28,175 bases of DNA from Pseudomonadota bacterium (GCA_023434265.1 JAEYTA010000179.1:1-28175), one strand, 5' to 3'; positions 14,599 to 24,059 are shown, counted from the stretch's first letter. Translations and numbers: made by a program. Notes: a model not told the origin generated them from the letters alone.

Positions 14599-15477
14599 AT
14601 GCTGACGATCGAGAACCTGACCCACGTCTACGGCAACGGAACGCGGGCGCTGGACGACGTCAGCCTCGAGATTCCGAAGGGCATGTTCGGCCTGCTGGGC
14701 CCCAACGGGGCGGGCAAGTCGACGCTGATGCGCTCGATCGCCACCCTGCAGACGCCGACCTCGGGCGCGATCCGCTTCGGCGACATCGACGTGGTCAGGG
14801 AGCCGGAGAAGCTGCGCCGCGTGCTCGGCTACCTGCCGCAGGATTTCGGCGTCTACCCTCGCGTCTCGGCGTGGGACATGCTGGATCACATGGCCGTGCT
14901 GAAGGGCATCGCCAACGGCCGGGAGCGCAAGGAGACGGTCACCGCCCTGCTGCACCAGGTGAACCTGTGGCCGGTGCGCGGCAAGGCGCTGGCCGGCTTC
15001 TCCGGCGGCATGCGCCAGCGCTTCGGCATCGCCCAGGCCCTGATCGGCAACCCCGAACTGATCATCGTCGACGAGCCCACGGCCGGCCTCGACCCCGAGG
15101 AGCGCAACCGCTTCCTCAACCTGCTGGCCGAGGTCGGCGAGAACGTCGTGGTGATCCTGTCGACCCACATCGTCGAGGACGTCACCGACCTGTGCCCGCG
15201 CATGGCGGTGCTGGCCGGCGGCAAGATCCAGCTGGAGGGCGCGCCGGCCGACCTGATGCACAGCCTCGAGGGCAAGGTCTGGCGGCGCACCATCGACAAG
15301 GCCGAACTGGCCGACTTCCAGAAACGCCACAACGTCATCTCGACGCGCCTGCTCGGCGGCCGGACGGTCGTGCACGTGCTGTCCGAGGAGCATCCGGGCG
15401 ACGGCTTCGAACGCGCGCCGGGCGGGCTGGGGGACGTCTACCTCGCCACCGTCGCCGCCTCGCGCCGCGCGGCCTGA
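14599..15477 (+). CDS. ABC transporter ATP-binding protein (partner of the permease/M1 peptidase fusion)
   Basis: A 292-residue ATPase. Walker A is LLGPNGAGKST (about 32-42), Q-loop YLPQDFGVYP, signature FSGGMRQR, Walker B LIIVDEPTAGLDPEE, switch His in STHIVED. The C-terminal extension (about 215-292) has no known domain. The long frame opens at 14536, but ATG 14599 has AAGGGGG (14586-14592) at proper spacing and begins just before the ABC fold (MLTIENLTHVYG); ATG 14593 is a close alternative. The permease gene follows after 10 bp, so they form one operon and one transporter. It resembles ATPases of ABC-2-type transporters. Confidence 0.93.
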   Translation: MLTIENLTHVYGNGTRALDDVSLEIPKGMFGLLGPNGAGKSTLMRSIATLQTPTSGAIRFGDIDVVREPEKLRRVLGYLPQDFGVYPRVSAWDMLDHMAVLKGIANGRERKETVTALLHQVNLWPVRGKALAGFSGGMRQRFGIAQALIGNPELIIVDEPTAGLDPEERNRFLNLLAEVGENVVVILSTHIVEDVTDLCPRMAVLAGGKIQLEGAPADLMHSLEGKVWRRTIDKAELADFQKRHNVISTRLLGGRTVVHVLSEEHPGDGFERAPGGLGDVYLATVAASRRAA

Positions 15478-15487
15478 GGGCGCGACC

Positions 15488-18400
15488 ATGTTCGGCAAGA
15501 TCGCGAGCTTCGAATTCCGCTACCAGCTGCGCCAGCCGGCCTTCTGGGTCATCGCCATCGTCTTCGGCCTGCTGGCCTTCGGCGCCGTGGCCAGCCCGAA
15601 CGTCTCGCTCGGCGCCGCCGGCAACGTGCACAAGAACGCGCCCTACGCCCTGTCGGTCGCGCACATCGTCTTCAATGTCTTCTTCATGCTGGCGACGACG
15701 GCCATCGTCGCCAACGTCATCGCCCGCGACAGCCAGACGGGCTTCGGGCCGCTGATCCTGTCGACCCGGATCACCAAGGCGTCCTACCTCTACGGGCGGT
15801 TTCTCGGCGCCTTCGCCGCCGTGGCCCTTTGCTATCTCAGCATCGCCCTCGGCACCCTGATCGGGACCTTCATGCCGTGGGTCGACCCCGAGACGCTCGG
15901 GCCGCTGCGGTTGGGCGATTACGCCTGGGCCTACCTGGTGTTCGGCCTGACCGGCCTGTTCCTCACCTCGGCCCTGTTCTTCACCCTGGCCACCGTGACC
16001 CGGTCGATGATGGCCACCTACATCGGGGTCGTGGCGGTGCTGATCGCCTACCTGGCCAGCACGGGCGTTCTGGGCAACCGGCCCGAGTTCGAGACCGCCA
16101 TGGCCTGGGCCGAGCCGTTCGGCAGCGGGGCCTACGCCCTGGTCACCAAATACTGGACGGCCGCCGAGCGAAACACGCTGAACCCGCCCCTCGAAGGGGT
16201 GCTGCTGTGGAACCGGGTCATCTGGACGGCCGTCGGGGTCGCCCTGCTCGCCGCCGCCTACGCCCTGTACCGGCCGTCGCCCAAGGGCGCGAAGCTGCGC
16301 AAGCAGGAGCGACTGAAGGCGCTGGTCGAGAAGGAGGCGCCGCCGGCGACGCCGGTCGGGGACCTGCCGCGTCCGTCCTACGGCTTCCGCAGCGGCCTGA
16401 CGCAGCTCCTGTCCCGGACCCGCTTCGAGACGGCCCTGGTGTTCAAGAGCCCGGCCTATGTGGTGCTGGTGCTGCTGGCCTTCGCCTTCGCCGTGGCGAC
16501 GCTGTTCTTCACCGGCGAGATCTACGGCGCGCCGATCCTGCTGGTCACCCGGGTGGTGATCACGGCGCTGACAGGGACCTTCGGCCTGATCTCGATGGTC
16601 ATCGCCATCTACTACTCGGGCGAGCTGGTCTGGCGCGATCGCGACCGGCGCACGCACGAGATCGTCGACGCCACGCCGACGCCGGACTGGACCTTCCTCG
16701 TTCCCAAGACGCTGGCGCTGGCGCTGGTGCTGATCTCGACGCTGCTGATCGGCGTGCTCGCCGGCGTGGCGACGCAGACCATCAAGGGCCACACCGACTA
16801 CGAGCTGGAGAAGTACCTGCTGTGGTACGTGCTCCCGCAGGGCGTCAGCTTCGCCCTGCTGGCCGTGCTGGCGATCTTCATCCAGGCCCTGTCGCCGAAC
16901 AAGTTCGTCGGCTGGGCGATCATGGTCGTCTATCTGATCTCGACCATCGTGGCGGTGAACCTCGGCTTCGACCACATCCTCTACCGCTACGGCGCGGACA
17001 CCGGCATGCCGTTGTCGGACATGAACGGGGCGGGCGACTTCGCGGGCTTCGTGACCATCCAGACCGCCTACTGGACCGCCTTCGCCATCGTGCTGCTGGT
17101 CATCGCCTACGGCCTGTGGCGGCGCGGCACGGAGACCCGCCTGTGGCCGCGGCTGAAGCGCTTCCCGCGCCGCATGGCCGGCCCGGCCGGCCTGATCGGC
17201 GGCGCCGCCCTGGCGACCTTCGTCGGCCTCGGCGCCTTCATCTACGTCAACACCAACGTCTGGAACGACTACCGCTCCCGCGACGCCCGCGAGGCCGAGC
17301 AGGCCGCCTACGAGAAGGCGCTGCTGCGCTACGAGAACACGCCGCAGCCGGCCGTCGCCCACATGCAGCTGGCCATGGACCTGCGTCCGCACCAGCCGAA
17401 GCTGACCACCCGCGGGACCTATGTGCTGGAGAACCGCACCGACGCCCCGCTCGCCGAGGTCCACCTGCGCTGGACCGAGGACCTCGACATGACGCGGCTC
17501 GAGGTCGAGGGCGCCTCGGTGGCGCGCGAGTGGCCGGAGTTCGAGTACCGCATCTACCGCTTCGCCACGCCGATGCAGCCGGGCGAGCGGCGCACGGTGT
17601 CCTTCGAGACGGTGCTGGAGCAGCGCGGCTTCCGCGCCGGCGGCAACACCACCCGGCTGGTCGACAACGGCACCTTCGTCAACAACATGGAGTTCGCCCC
17701 GATGATCGGCATGAGCCGGCAGGGGCTGCTCGACGACCGCAGCAAGCGGCGCAAGCTGGGCCTGCCGGCCGAGCTGCGCCCGGCCCGGCTGGAGGATGAA
17801 TCCGCCCGCCGCACCAACTACATCGGCGCCGACTGGACCACGGCCGACATCACCGTCACCACCGACGCCGACCAGACGGTGGTGGCGCCCGGCCGCATGG
17901 TCTCGGACGTGGTCGAGGGCGACCGCCGCACCTCGCGCTTCGTCACGGAATCGCCGGTGCTGAACTTCTTCTCGGTGCAGTCCGCCGTCTACGAGCGCAC
18001 GGCGCGGATGCACGACGGGGTCGAGATGGTGGTCTTCCACGACCCCGACCACAACCGCAACGTGCCGCGCATGCTGGACGCCCTGGCCGCCTCGCTGGAC
18101 TATTTCCAGGCCGAGTTCAGCCCCTACCAGTTCCGGCAGGCGCGGATCGTGGAGTTCCCGGACTACGCCAGCTTCGCCCAGTCGTATCCGAACACCTTCG
18201 CCTGGTCGGAAGGCCTCGGCTTCATCGCCGATCTCTCGGACGAGACGAAGATCGATTACGTCACCTACGTCGCGGCCCACGAGTTCGCTCACCAGTGGTG
18301 GGCCCACCAGGTCGTCGGCTCGGACCAGCAGGGGGCCACCGCCCTGTCCGAGACCCTGGCCCAGTATTCGGCCCTGATGGTCATGGAGAAGATGTACGGC

Positions 18401-19063
18401 CGCGAGCAGATCCGCCGCTTCCTGAAGCGGGAGCTGGACGGCTACCTCACCGCCCGCGGCATGGAGCGGCTGGAGGAGCTGCCCCTCATGCGGGTCGAGA
18501 ACCAGCAGTACATCCACTACCAGAAGGGCGGCCTGGTCATGTACCTGCTGCGCGACCAGATCGGCGAGGACGCGGTCAACCGCGCCCTGCGCCGGGTGCT
18601 GGCGCAGTACGCCTTCAAGGGCGCGCCGTGGCCGCGGTCGCTGGATTTGGTGGCGGCGCTGCGGGCCGAGGCTCCGGCCGACAAGCAGGCCCTGATCACG
18701 GACCTGTTCGAGCGGATCACCCTCTACGACGTGAAGACGACGGGGGCGACGGCGACCCGCCGCGCCGACGGCCGCTGGGACGTGACGGTGACGGTGGAGG
18801 CCCGCAAGCTCTACGCCGACGGCCAGGGCGAGGAGACCGAGGCCCCGCTGAACGAGACCTTCGACATCGGCCTGTTCACCGCCGAGCCGGGCAAGGGGGT
18901 GTCCGACGACGAAGACGTGATCCTCGTCGAGCGTCGCCCGATCCGCAGCGGGACCCAGACCCTGCGCTTCACCGTCGACCGGGAGCCGAAGTTCGCCGGC
19001 GCCGATCCGTTCAACAAGTGGATCGATCGAGACTCGAACGACAACGTCCGGGCGGTGGACTGA
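15488..19063 (+). CDS. ABC permease fused to an M1-family zinc metallopeptidase
   Basis: A 1191-residue protein. Residues about 1-260 and 310-590 form two blocks of about six membrane helices each, as in ABC-2-type permeases. A soluble domain from about 620 to the end is M1-peptidase-like. It has the zinc site HEFAHQWW (His931, Glu932, His935), the third ligand Glu955 in LSETLAQY and a probable catalytic Tyr in HYQKGGLVMYLL. The substrate-anchoring GAMEN motif is not recognisable; WSEGLGF stands in its place. Nineteen residues separate His935 from Glu955, one more than the classical HEXXH-X18-E. The peptidase domain should face the periplasm. The fusion architecture is known in proteobacteria, substrate unknown. 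It is translated 10 bp after its ATPase. Confidence 0.93.
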   Translation: MFGKIASFEFRYQLRQPAFWVIAIVFGLLAFGAVASPNVSLGAAGNVHKNAPYALSVAHIVFNVFFMLATTAIVANVIARDSQTGFGPLILSTRITKASYLYGRFLGAFAAVALCYLSIALGTLIGTFMPWVDPETLGPLRLGDYAWAYLVFGLTGLFLTSALFFTLATVTRSMMATYIGVVAVLIAYLASTGVLGNRPEFETAMAWAEPFGSGAYALVTKYWTAAERNTLNPPLEGVLLWNRVIWTAVGVALLAAAYALYRPSPKGAKLRKQERLKALVEKEAPPATPVGDLPRPSYGFRSGLTQLLSRTRFETALVFKSPAYVVLVLLAFAFAVATLFFTGEIYGAPILLVTRVVITALTGTFGLISMVIAIYYSGELVWRDRDRRTHEIVDATPTPDWTFLVPKTLALALVLISTLLIGVLAGVATQTIKGHTDYELEKYLLWYVLPQGVSFALLAVLAIFIQALSPNKFVGWAIMVVYLISTIVAVNLGFDHILYRYGADTGMPLSDMNGAGDFAGFVTIQTAYWTAFAIVLLVIAYGLWRRGTETRLWPRLKRFPRRMAGPAGLIGGAALATFVGLGAFIYVNTNVWNDYRSRDAREAEQAAYEKALLRYENTPQPAVAHMQLAMDLRPHQPKLTTRGTYVLENRTDAPLAEVHLRWTEDLDMTRLEVEGASVAREWPEFEYRIYRFATPMQPGERRTVSFETVLEQRGFRAGGNTTRLVDNGTFVNNMEFAPMIGMSRQGLLDDRSKRRKLGLPAELRPARLEDESARRTNYIGADWTTADITVTTDADQTVVAPGRMVSDVVEGDRRTSRFVTESPVLNFFSVQSAVYERTARMHDGVEMVVFHDPDHNRNVPRMLDALAASLDYFQAEFSPYQFRQARIVEFPDYASFAQSYPNTFAWSEGLGFIADLSDETKIDYVTYVAAHEFAHQWWAHQVVGSDQQGATALSETLAQYSALMVMEKMYGREQIRRFLKRELDGYLTARGMERLEELPLMRVENQQYIHYQKGGLVMYLLRDQIGEDAVNRALRRVLAQYAFKGAPWPRSLDLVAALRAEAPADKQALITDLFERITLYDVKTTGATATRRADGRWDVTVTVEARKLYADGQGEETEAPLNETFDIGLFTAEPGKGVSDDEDVILVERRPIRSGTQTLRFTVDREPKFAGADPFNKWIDRDSNDNVRAVD

Positions 19064-19096
19064 CGCTTCGCGCGAAGGTCGTGCGGGCGGCGGGCT

Positions 19097-19115
19097 CCCG
19101 CTTAACGCGGGATTC
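19097..19115 (+). promoter_or_regulatory. Hairpin plus GANTC site upstream of the hybrid kinase
   Basis: CCCGC (19097-19101) and GCGGG (19107-19111) form a short inverted repeat around TTAAC; GATTC at 19111-19115 is a CcrM methylation target. It lies in the 90-bp gap before the hybrid kinase. It may be a weak end structure for the preceding operon or part of the kinase promoter. Confidence 0.3.
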
Positions 19116-19153
19116 ACCGGTGCGGGCGTCTGTTCCGTGTGGTGGAGGCCCGC

Positions 19154-20911
19154 ATGGCGCAGGGGTGGATCGGCTTCGATGAAGCCCTTGACGGGACCGC
19201 CGCCGAGACCCGGGGCCAGGCGAAGGCGCGCGCGGCGATCGGGGTCATGTGCCTCCTCGTCGGGTCCACGGCCCTTCCGCTGCCGGGACTCCTGGCCTGG
19301 GCCGCTCTGTACGTCGTCGGCGACACGACCCTGTGGATCGCAACCGACCCGGCCAACCAGCGGCGGCGGCCGCTGCTGTTCCGCTCGTTGAGGCTGGCCG
19401 CGACCTGCCTGTCGACCTGCGCGTGGATGGCGCTCGGGGTGCTGTGGTGGTTCACGCCCGAACCTCATGGGAAGGCGGTCGGCGTCGGCCTGATCGCCGG
19501 GGTGCTGCTCTATGTGGTGCGTGGCTGCCACCGGTCGATGGCGCAGATGCTGGTCTCCGGCGTGCCGCCGGTGCTGACTCTCCTGGTCCTGCCGTTCACC
19601 GTTCCGGGCCTCGACGCCCGGATCGGCCTGTTCGGTTCGCTGGCCCTGCTGGTCGCCTATGCGGTCAGCTCCGGCATCGCCGCGTGGCGGGCGCACCGGC
19701 GCCTGCAGACGACCACAGCCGCCCTCGTCCAGAAGCAGGAGGAGGCCGAGGCGGCCAGCGTGGCCAAGAGCGAGTTCCTCGCCAACATGAGCCATGAGAT
19801 CCGCACGCCTCTGAACGGCGTGCTGGCCATGGCCCACCTTCTCGACAAGGCCGACCTGCCGCCCCGCGAGAAGGCGGCCGCCGCGGTGGTGTGTGCTTCG
19901 GGCGAGGTGCTGGAGCGCCTGCTGTCGGACATCCTCGACCTCGCCAAGGTCGAGGCGGGCCAGATGACCCTGGAGGAGGCGCCGTTCGACGTCGCCGACC
20001 TAGTGCGCAGCGTGGCCGCTCTCTCGCGGCTCCGCGCCGACGAGAAGGGAGTCCGGCTGGTGGAGCGGATCGATCCCGCCGTCGAGGGCCTGTACGTCGG
20101 CGACGCCGTGCGACTCCGGCAGGTGCTCGGCAACCTGCTCTCCAACGCCGTCAAGTTCACCGCCGCCGGCGAGGTGCGCATCGAGCTGCGGCGCGAGCCG
20201 GACGGAGCCCTGCGTTTCCTGGTTTCGGATTCCGGCGTGGGCTTCGACCCGGCGATGAAGTCCCGCCTGTTCGACCGCTTCGAGCAGGCCGACGGCTCGA
20301 TCACCCGCCGCTTCGGCGGCAGCGGCCTCGGACTGCCGATCTCGCGTCGTCTGGTCGAGATGATGGGCGGCGAGCTGGACTGCACGAGCGAACCCGGGCG
20401 CGGCGCCCGGTTCTGGTTCAGCCTGGCCCTGCCCGAGGCGATCGGCGGCGCGGCCGGGGCAATCCCCGCGGAGCCGGGGGAGGCGACCGGCGCCGGGGCG
20501 AGGGGCGCGCCGCTGCGGGTCCTCGTGGCCGACGATCACCCGACCAATCTGAAGGTGGTGCAGCTCATCCTCGCGCAGGGCGACGCCGCGGTGACGGCGG
20601 TCACCGACGGGCTTCAGGCGGTCGAGGCCCATGCCGCCGGCGTCTTCGACATCATCCTGATGGACATGCAGATGCCGGTGATGGACGGCCTGACCGCCGT
20701 GGCCCGCATCCGCGCCGCGGAGGCGGCGTCCGGGCGGCCGCGCACGCCCATCCTGATGCTAACCGCCAACGCGCTCGCCGAACACATCGCCGCTGGCCGC
20801 GCGGCGGGGGCCGACGGCCACCTGGCCAAGCCGATCTCGCCGGCCGGCCTGCTTCAGGCCATCGCCGCGGCGACGGCGGCCCCGGACTCCGTGGCCTGCG
20901 TGGCCGCCTGA
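19154..20911 (+). CDS. Hybrid sensor histidine kinase with receiver domain
   Basis: A 585-residue protein starting at ATG 19154, chosen because GGAGG (19144-19148) is well placed; a GTG at 19139 would add five residues. Residues about 26-175 contain five or six membrane helices with little periplasmic sequence. The kinase core has His214 in FLANMSHEIRTPLNG, N-box GNLLSNAVKF (about 326-335), DSGVGFD (about 359) and GSGLGLPI (about 389). A C-terminal receiver (about 453-575) has the acidic pair A-D-D (460-461), phospho-acceptor Asp504 in ILMDMQMPVMDG and Lys in AKPISP. There is no PAS or HPt domain, so it may sense membrane state and hand phosphate to a separate HPt protein. The stimulus is unknown. 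Convergent with upp. Confidence 0.93.
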   Translation: MAQGWIGFDEALDGTAAETRGQAKARAAIGVMCLLVGSTALPLPGLLAWAALYVVGDTTLWIATDPANQRRRPLLFRSLRLAATCLSTCAWMALGVLWWFTPEPHGKAVGVGLIAGVLLYVVRGCHRSMAQMLVSGVPPVLTLLVLPFTVPGLDARIGLFGSLALLVAYAVSSGIAAWRAHRRLQTTTAALVQKQEEAEAASVAKSEFLANMSHEIRTPLNGVLAMAHLLDKADLPPREKAAAAVVCASGEVLERLLSDILDLAKVEAGQMTLEEAPFDVADLVRSVAALSRLRADEKGVRLVERIDPAVEGLYVGDAVRLRQVLGNLLSNAVKFTAAGEVRIELRREPDGALRFLVSDSGVGFDPAMKSRLFDRFEQADGSITRRFGGSGLGLPISRRLVEMMGGELDCTSEPGRGARFWFSLALPEAIGGAAGAIPAEPGEATGAGARGAPLRVLVADDHPTNLKVVQLILAQGDAAVTAVTDGLQAVEAHAAGVFDIILMDMQMPVMDGLTAVARIRAAEAASGRPRTPILMLTANALAEHIAAGRAAGADGHLAKPISPAGLLQAIAAATAAPDSVACVAA

Positions 20912-20936
20912 TTCAACCCCGACAGGTCGGCAGGCC

Positions 20937-21581
20937 TCACCGGGTCCCGAACAGCCGGTCGCCGGCGTCGCCGAGGCCGGGGACGATGTAGCCGTGGTCG
21001 TTGAGGCGCTCGTCGACGGCGGCGGTCCAGACCGGCACGTCCGGGTGCCAGCCGCGGAGCCGCTCAAGCCCTTCCGGCGAGGCCACGAGGCAGACGAAGC
21101 GCAGGTCGGTGACGCCGCGCTCCTTGAGGCGTTCGAGGGCGGCCACGGCGGTGTTGGCGGTGGCCAGCATCGGGTCGACCACGATGCACAGGCGGTCGGC
21201 GACGTCCTCCGGCGCGCGGAAATAATATTCGACGGCGTCCAGCGTCTCGGGCTCGCGATACAGGCCGACGTGGCCGACGCGGGCCGAGGGGACGAGGTCC
21301 AGCATGCCTTCGACCAGCCCCAGACCGGCGCGAAGGATGGGAATGAAGACGAGCTTCTTGCCTTCTATCTTCGCACCCTTCGCTCGCGCGACGGGCGTTT
21401 CGATCACGCAGTCGGCCAGCGGCAGGTCGCGGGTGACCTCGTAGCAGAGCAGGGTGGAGATCTCGCGCAGCAGGCGGCGGAACTGGGCGGTCGAGGTGTC
21501 CTTCGACCGCATGATCGTCAGCTTGTGGCGGACCAGCGGGTGATCGACGACGGTCACGCCGTCCATGCGGAAGTCTGACAT
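20937..21581 (-). CDS. upp: Uracil phosphoribosyltransferase
   Basis: A 214-residue enzyme that makes UMP from uracil and PRPP. Motifs: the N-terminal VVDHPLVRHKLTIMRSKDTS, ILRAGLGLVEGMLDLVPSARVGHVGLYRE, the PRPP loop VVDPMLATANTAVAAL and the uracil-binding end GYIVPGLGDAGDRLFGT. ATG 21581 shares one base with the upstream stop (TGATG), so translation is coupled. A much longer frame running past this start is an artefact. Being third in an operon with URC1- and URC4-like genes, it most likely serves uracil breakdown (the URC6 role in yeast) in addition to salvage. Confidence 0.96.
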   Translation of the reverse strand: MSDFRMDGVTVVDHPLVRHKLTIMRSKDTSTAQFRRLLREISTLLCYEVTRDLPLADCVIETPVARAKGAKIEGKKLVFIPILRAGLGLVEGMLDLVPSARVGHVGLYREPETLDAVEYYFRAPEDVADRLCIVVDPMLATANTAVAALERLKERGVTDLRFVCLVASPEGLERLRGWHPDVPVWTAAVDERLNDHGYIVPGLGDAGDRLFGTR

Positions 21582-22819
21582 CAGAACACGGTCCCGTCGG
21601 AGAGGATGGTCAGGGGCGGTCCGCCGCTCGGGCGGCGTTCGGCGGCGAGGCGGCGCCCGGCGGCCCAGGTGCCGCCCTCCAGGACGCTGGCCAGCGGCAT
21701 GGCGGCGGCGTCGACCCCGAGCTCGGTGCGGACCAGCGGCGCGATGCGGTCGAGCAGGGCCACGGTCATGGCGCGCCAGCCGACCACCAGAGGGTCCGAG
21801 ACGGGCCACGGCCGGTCCGCCTGGGCGGGGTCGGCGAGGCCCAGCACGCCCGCGTCCATGAACAGACCGCCGTTGCGGTACTCGGCCAGACCGGTCAGGC
21901 CGTCGAGGTCTGCGATCGTCAGGCCGGCGCCCTGCAGCGGCTCGACCAGCGAATAGCTCAGCCATTGCGACAGCTTGTGGATCGGCACGAGGCCGTCCGT
22001 GGCGTCGTCGCGACGCAGCGCCGGGTGGCGCCAGCAGTCGCCCAGATCGACGCCGCCCAGCGTCAGGCGATCCTGCCAGATCGGCCCGAACGCCTCGAGC
22101 AGGAGGTCGAGAATGGCCGGAGCCGGCAGGCGTCCCCGGTCGGCCCGGGCGAGGAGGACGTCGGCGAGGCCGCCGGGGCGCGGCGTGTCGCGCGTGGCGA
22201 ACAGGTCTCCGCGAGCGAGGCACTGCCGGCCCAGCCGTTGCAGCAGGGCGGCGCGTCCCTCGAGGCCGACGAGGGGATTGGCGTCGGAGACCTGGAAGCC
22301 CTTGGCGAGATCGGCGGCGGTCAGGTCCGCCAGGGCGGCCGCGTCCACGCGCCAGGGATCGCCGGGCGTCGCCGAGAAGGCCCCGGCCTCGAACATGCGC
22401 AGCGAGGCGATGGCGAGGCCTTCCGACCGGGCCAGCGTCCGCCCGGTGCGCGCGTCCCTGTAGACCCAGCCGGGGCCCGAACCGGCGTCGAGCAGCACCG
22501 AGACGATGGCGAAGTCGAACTCCGTCCGCGCCCGCGTGGCCGCGTCCGGCCAGGCCCGCGCCTCGGCGACCGGTCCCCACAGGTCGACGCCGTCGACAGC
22601 GAAATGCCGCCAGCGGGCGTGGAAGGGCACGGCCAGATCCGGATATCGCTCGCGCACCACGGCGGCGACGATGCGCGCCGCCTCCGGCAGCCGGTCGAGA
22701 TCGACGCGCCAGCCGTCGAGACCGCCGGCGATCCCGATCCCGAGCATCTCGCGGGCCCGCTCGCGCACCGCGGCGGCGTTCAGCAGGCTCCGGGCCTGCG
22801 CCGTCTCAGAACTGCTCAA
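21581..22819 (-). CDS. URC4/Urg3 family protein (DUF1688)
   Basis: A 412-residue protein matching the DUF1688/URC4 family. Features are FHARWRHFAVDG near the N-terminus, EFDFAIVSVLLDAGSG then PGWVYRDARTG, RSEGLAIASLRMFEAGAFS, KGFQVSDANPLVGLEGRA and KLSQWLSYSLVEPLQ. It has no membrane segment or signal peptide. In the yeast Lachancea kluyveri, URC4 is needed for uracil use as a nitrogen source; its chemistry is not settled as far as I know. It overlaps the upstream URC1-like gene by 14 bp and upp by 1 bp, so all three are one transcript. Confidence 0.92.
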   Translation of the reverse strand: MSSSETAQARSLLNAAAVRERAREMLGIGIAGGLDGWRVDLDRLPEAARIVAAVVRERYPDLAVPFHARWRHFAVDGVDLWGPVAEARAWPDAATRARTEFDFAIVSVLLDAGSGPGWVYRDARTGRTLARSEGLAIASLRMFEAGAFSATPGDPWRVDAAALADLTAADLAKGFQVSDANPLVGLEGRAALLQRLGRQCLARGDLFATRDTPRPGGLADVLLARADRGRLPAPAILDLLLEAFGPIWQDRLTLGGVDLGDCWRHPALRRDDATDGLVPIHKLSQWLSYSLVEPLQGAGLTIADLDGLTGLAEYRNGGLFMDAGVLGLADPAQADRPWPVSDPLVVGWRAMTVALLDRIAPLVRTELGVDAAAMPLASVLEGGTWAAGRRLAAERRPSGGPPLTILSDGTVF

Positions 22820-24059
22820 GATCGCGGCCCAGCACGCGGGTCAGCTCGTCGGCGGACTTCGGTCCCTCCGGGGTGAAATAGCCGGCCGCCTTCTTGGCCT
22901 CCATCTCGACCGAGGCGTCGGGCGGGACAAGGTCGTCAGGGATCGGCACGCGCTCGCCGATCTCGATGCCGGAACCCACGAGGGCGTCGTGCTTCATGTT
23001 GGACATGGAGACGAAGCGGTCGATGCGGGTCACGCCCAGCCAGTGCAGGACATCCGGCATCAGCTGCTGGAAGCGGGCGTCCTGCACGCCGGCGACGCAT
23101 TCGGTGCGCTCGAAATAGGTCGCCGCCTGGTCGCCGCCGGGCTGGCGCTTGCGGGCGTTGTAGACGAGGAATTTGGTCACCTCGCCGAGCGCGCGGCCTT
23201 CCTTGCGGTTGTAGACGATCAGGCCCGCGCCGCCGGCCTGGGCCCCGCGCACGCACTCCTCGATGCCGTGGGTCAGGTAGGGACGGCAGGTGCAGATGTC
23301 GGAGCCGAACACGTCGGAGCCGTTGCACTCGTCGTGCACCCGGCAGGTCAGGGTCCGCGCGGGGTCCGCGATCGCCGCCGGGTCGCCGAAGATATAGAGG
23401 GTGATGCCGCCGATCGGGGGCAGGAAGACCTTGATGTCCGGCCGGGTGACGAGGTCGCCGTACATTCCGCCGGTCTGTTCGAACAGGGTGCGGCGCAGCG
23501 CCGTCTCGGTGACGCCGAAACGCTCGGCGATGCCGGGCAGCCACCAGACCGGATCGATGGCCGCCTTGGTCACCGCCACGTCGCCGCTGGCGTGGACGAT
23601 CTGGCCGTCGGCCTTCAGCCGGCCGGCCGCGAGCGCCTCGCCGATCTCGCCCAGCTGCAGGCGGGCCCGGGTCACGGCGATGGTCGGGCGGATGTCGAGG
23701 CCGTCGGCGATCTCGGCCGCGAAGTCCTCGGCCACGCGCGCGCCCCACGGGTCCAGCGAGACGATCCGGGCGGGGTCGCTCCACTGCACGAACGGTCCCA
23801 TGGGCGTGGTCGGCGCGGTGTTGGTCAGGTCGGGCCGGTTGTTGGCCGCCATCGCCCCGGACGATACCGCCAGGGCGCGATAGACCGAATAGGCGCCGCC
23901 GTGGGCGCCGATGGCGTTGCGGTCCGCCCCGGCGTTGACCGTGCCGATGACCGGGCCGCGCTCGCGGGCGGTCGGCGCGCCCCAGTGGATCGGGAAACGG
24001 GACGCCGCCCCCGCGCCGGGGTGCGAGTTGAGCCGGATGTGGCTCGGACGATTGGACAT
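22806..24059 (-). CDS. GTP cyclohydrolase II homologue, URC1-like
   Basis: A 417-residue protein. The C-terminal half carries a RibA-type zinc site (CRVHDEC...SDICTC, Cys spacing as in GTP cyclohydrolase II) and the active-site stretch IVYNRKEGRALGEV. The N-terminal extension of about 170 residues and the IRLNSHPG start are those of URC1, not riboflavin-synthesis RibA. In the URC pathway this class acts on a uracil-derived nucleotide, opening the pyrimidine ring (established for the yeast pathway; here inferred). ATG 24059 has GAGGGAA just upstream. It is first gene of the three-gene operon, divergent from ku. Confidence 0.92.
   Translation of the reverse strand: MSNRPSHIRLNSHPGAGAASRFPIHWGAPTARERGPVIGTVNAGADRNAIGAHGGAYSVYRALAVSSGAMAANNRPDLTNTAPTTPMGPFVQWSDPARIVSLDPWGARVAEDFAAEIADGLDIRPTIAVTRARLQLGEIGEALAAGRLKADGQIVHASGDVAVTKAAIDPVWWLPGIAERFGVTETALRRTLFEQTGGMYGDLVTRPDIKVFLPPIGGITLYIFGDPAAIADPARTLTCRVHDECNGSDVFGSDICTCRPYLTHGIEECVRGAQAGGAGLIVYNRKEGRALGEVTKFLVYNARKRQPGGDQAATYFERTECVAGVQDARFQQLMPDVLHWLGVTRIDRFVSMSNMKHDALVGSGIEIGERVPIPDDLVPPDASVEMEAKKAAGYFTPEGPKSADELTRVLGRDLEQF

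Noticed and set aside
15335..19837. A 1500-residue open frame on the minus strand opposite the ABC-M1 fusion and the hybrid kinase
   Set aside because: Its composition (His, Gln, Arg, Asp and Val rich, no motifs) is the mirror of high-GC coding on the plus strand, which carries unmistakable permease, zinc-peptidase and kinase motifs.
21582..22580. N-terminal extension of uracil phosphoribosyltransferase to 547 residues
   Set aside because: The extension overlaps the DUF1688 gene in another frame and is Arg/Pro-rich; the normal Upp start is at 21581 with stop-start coupling.
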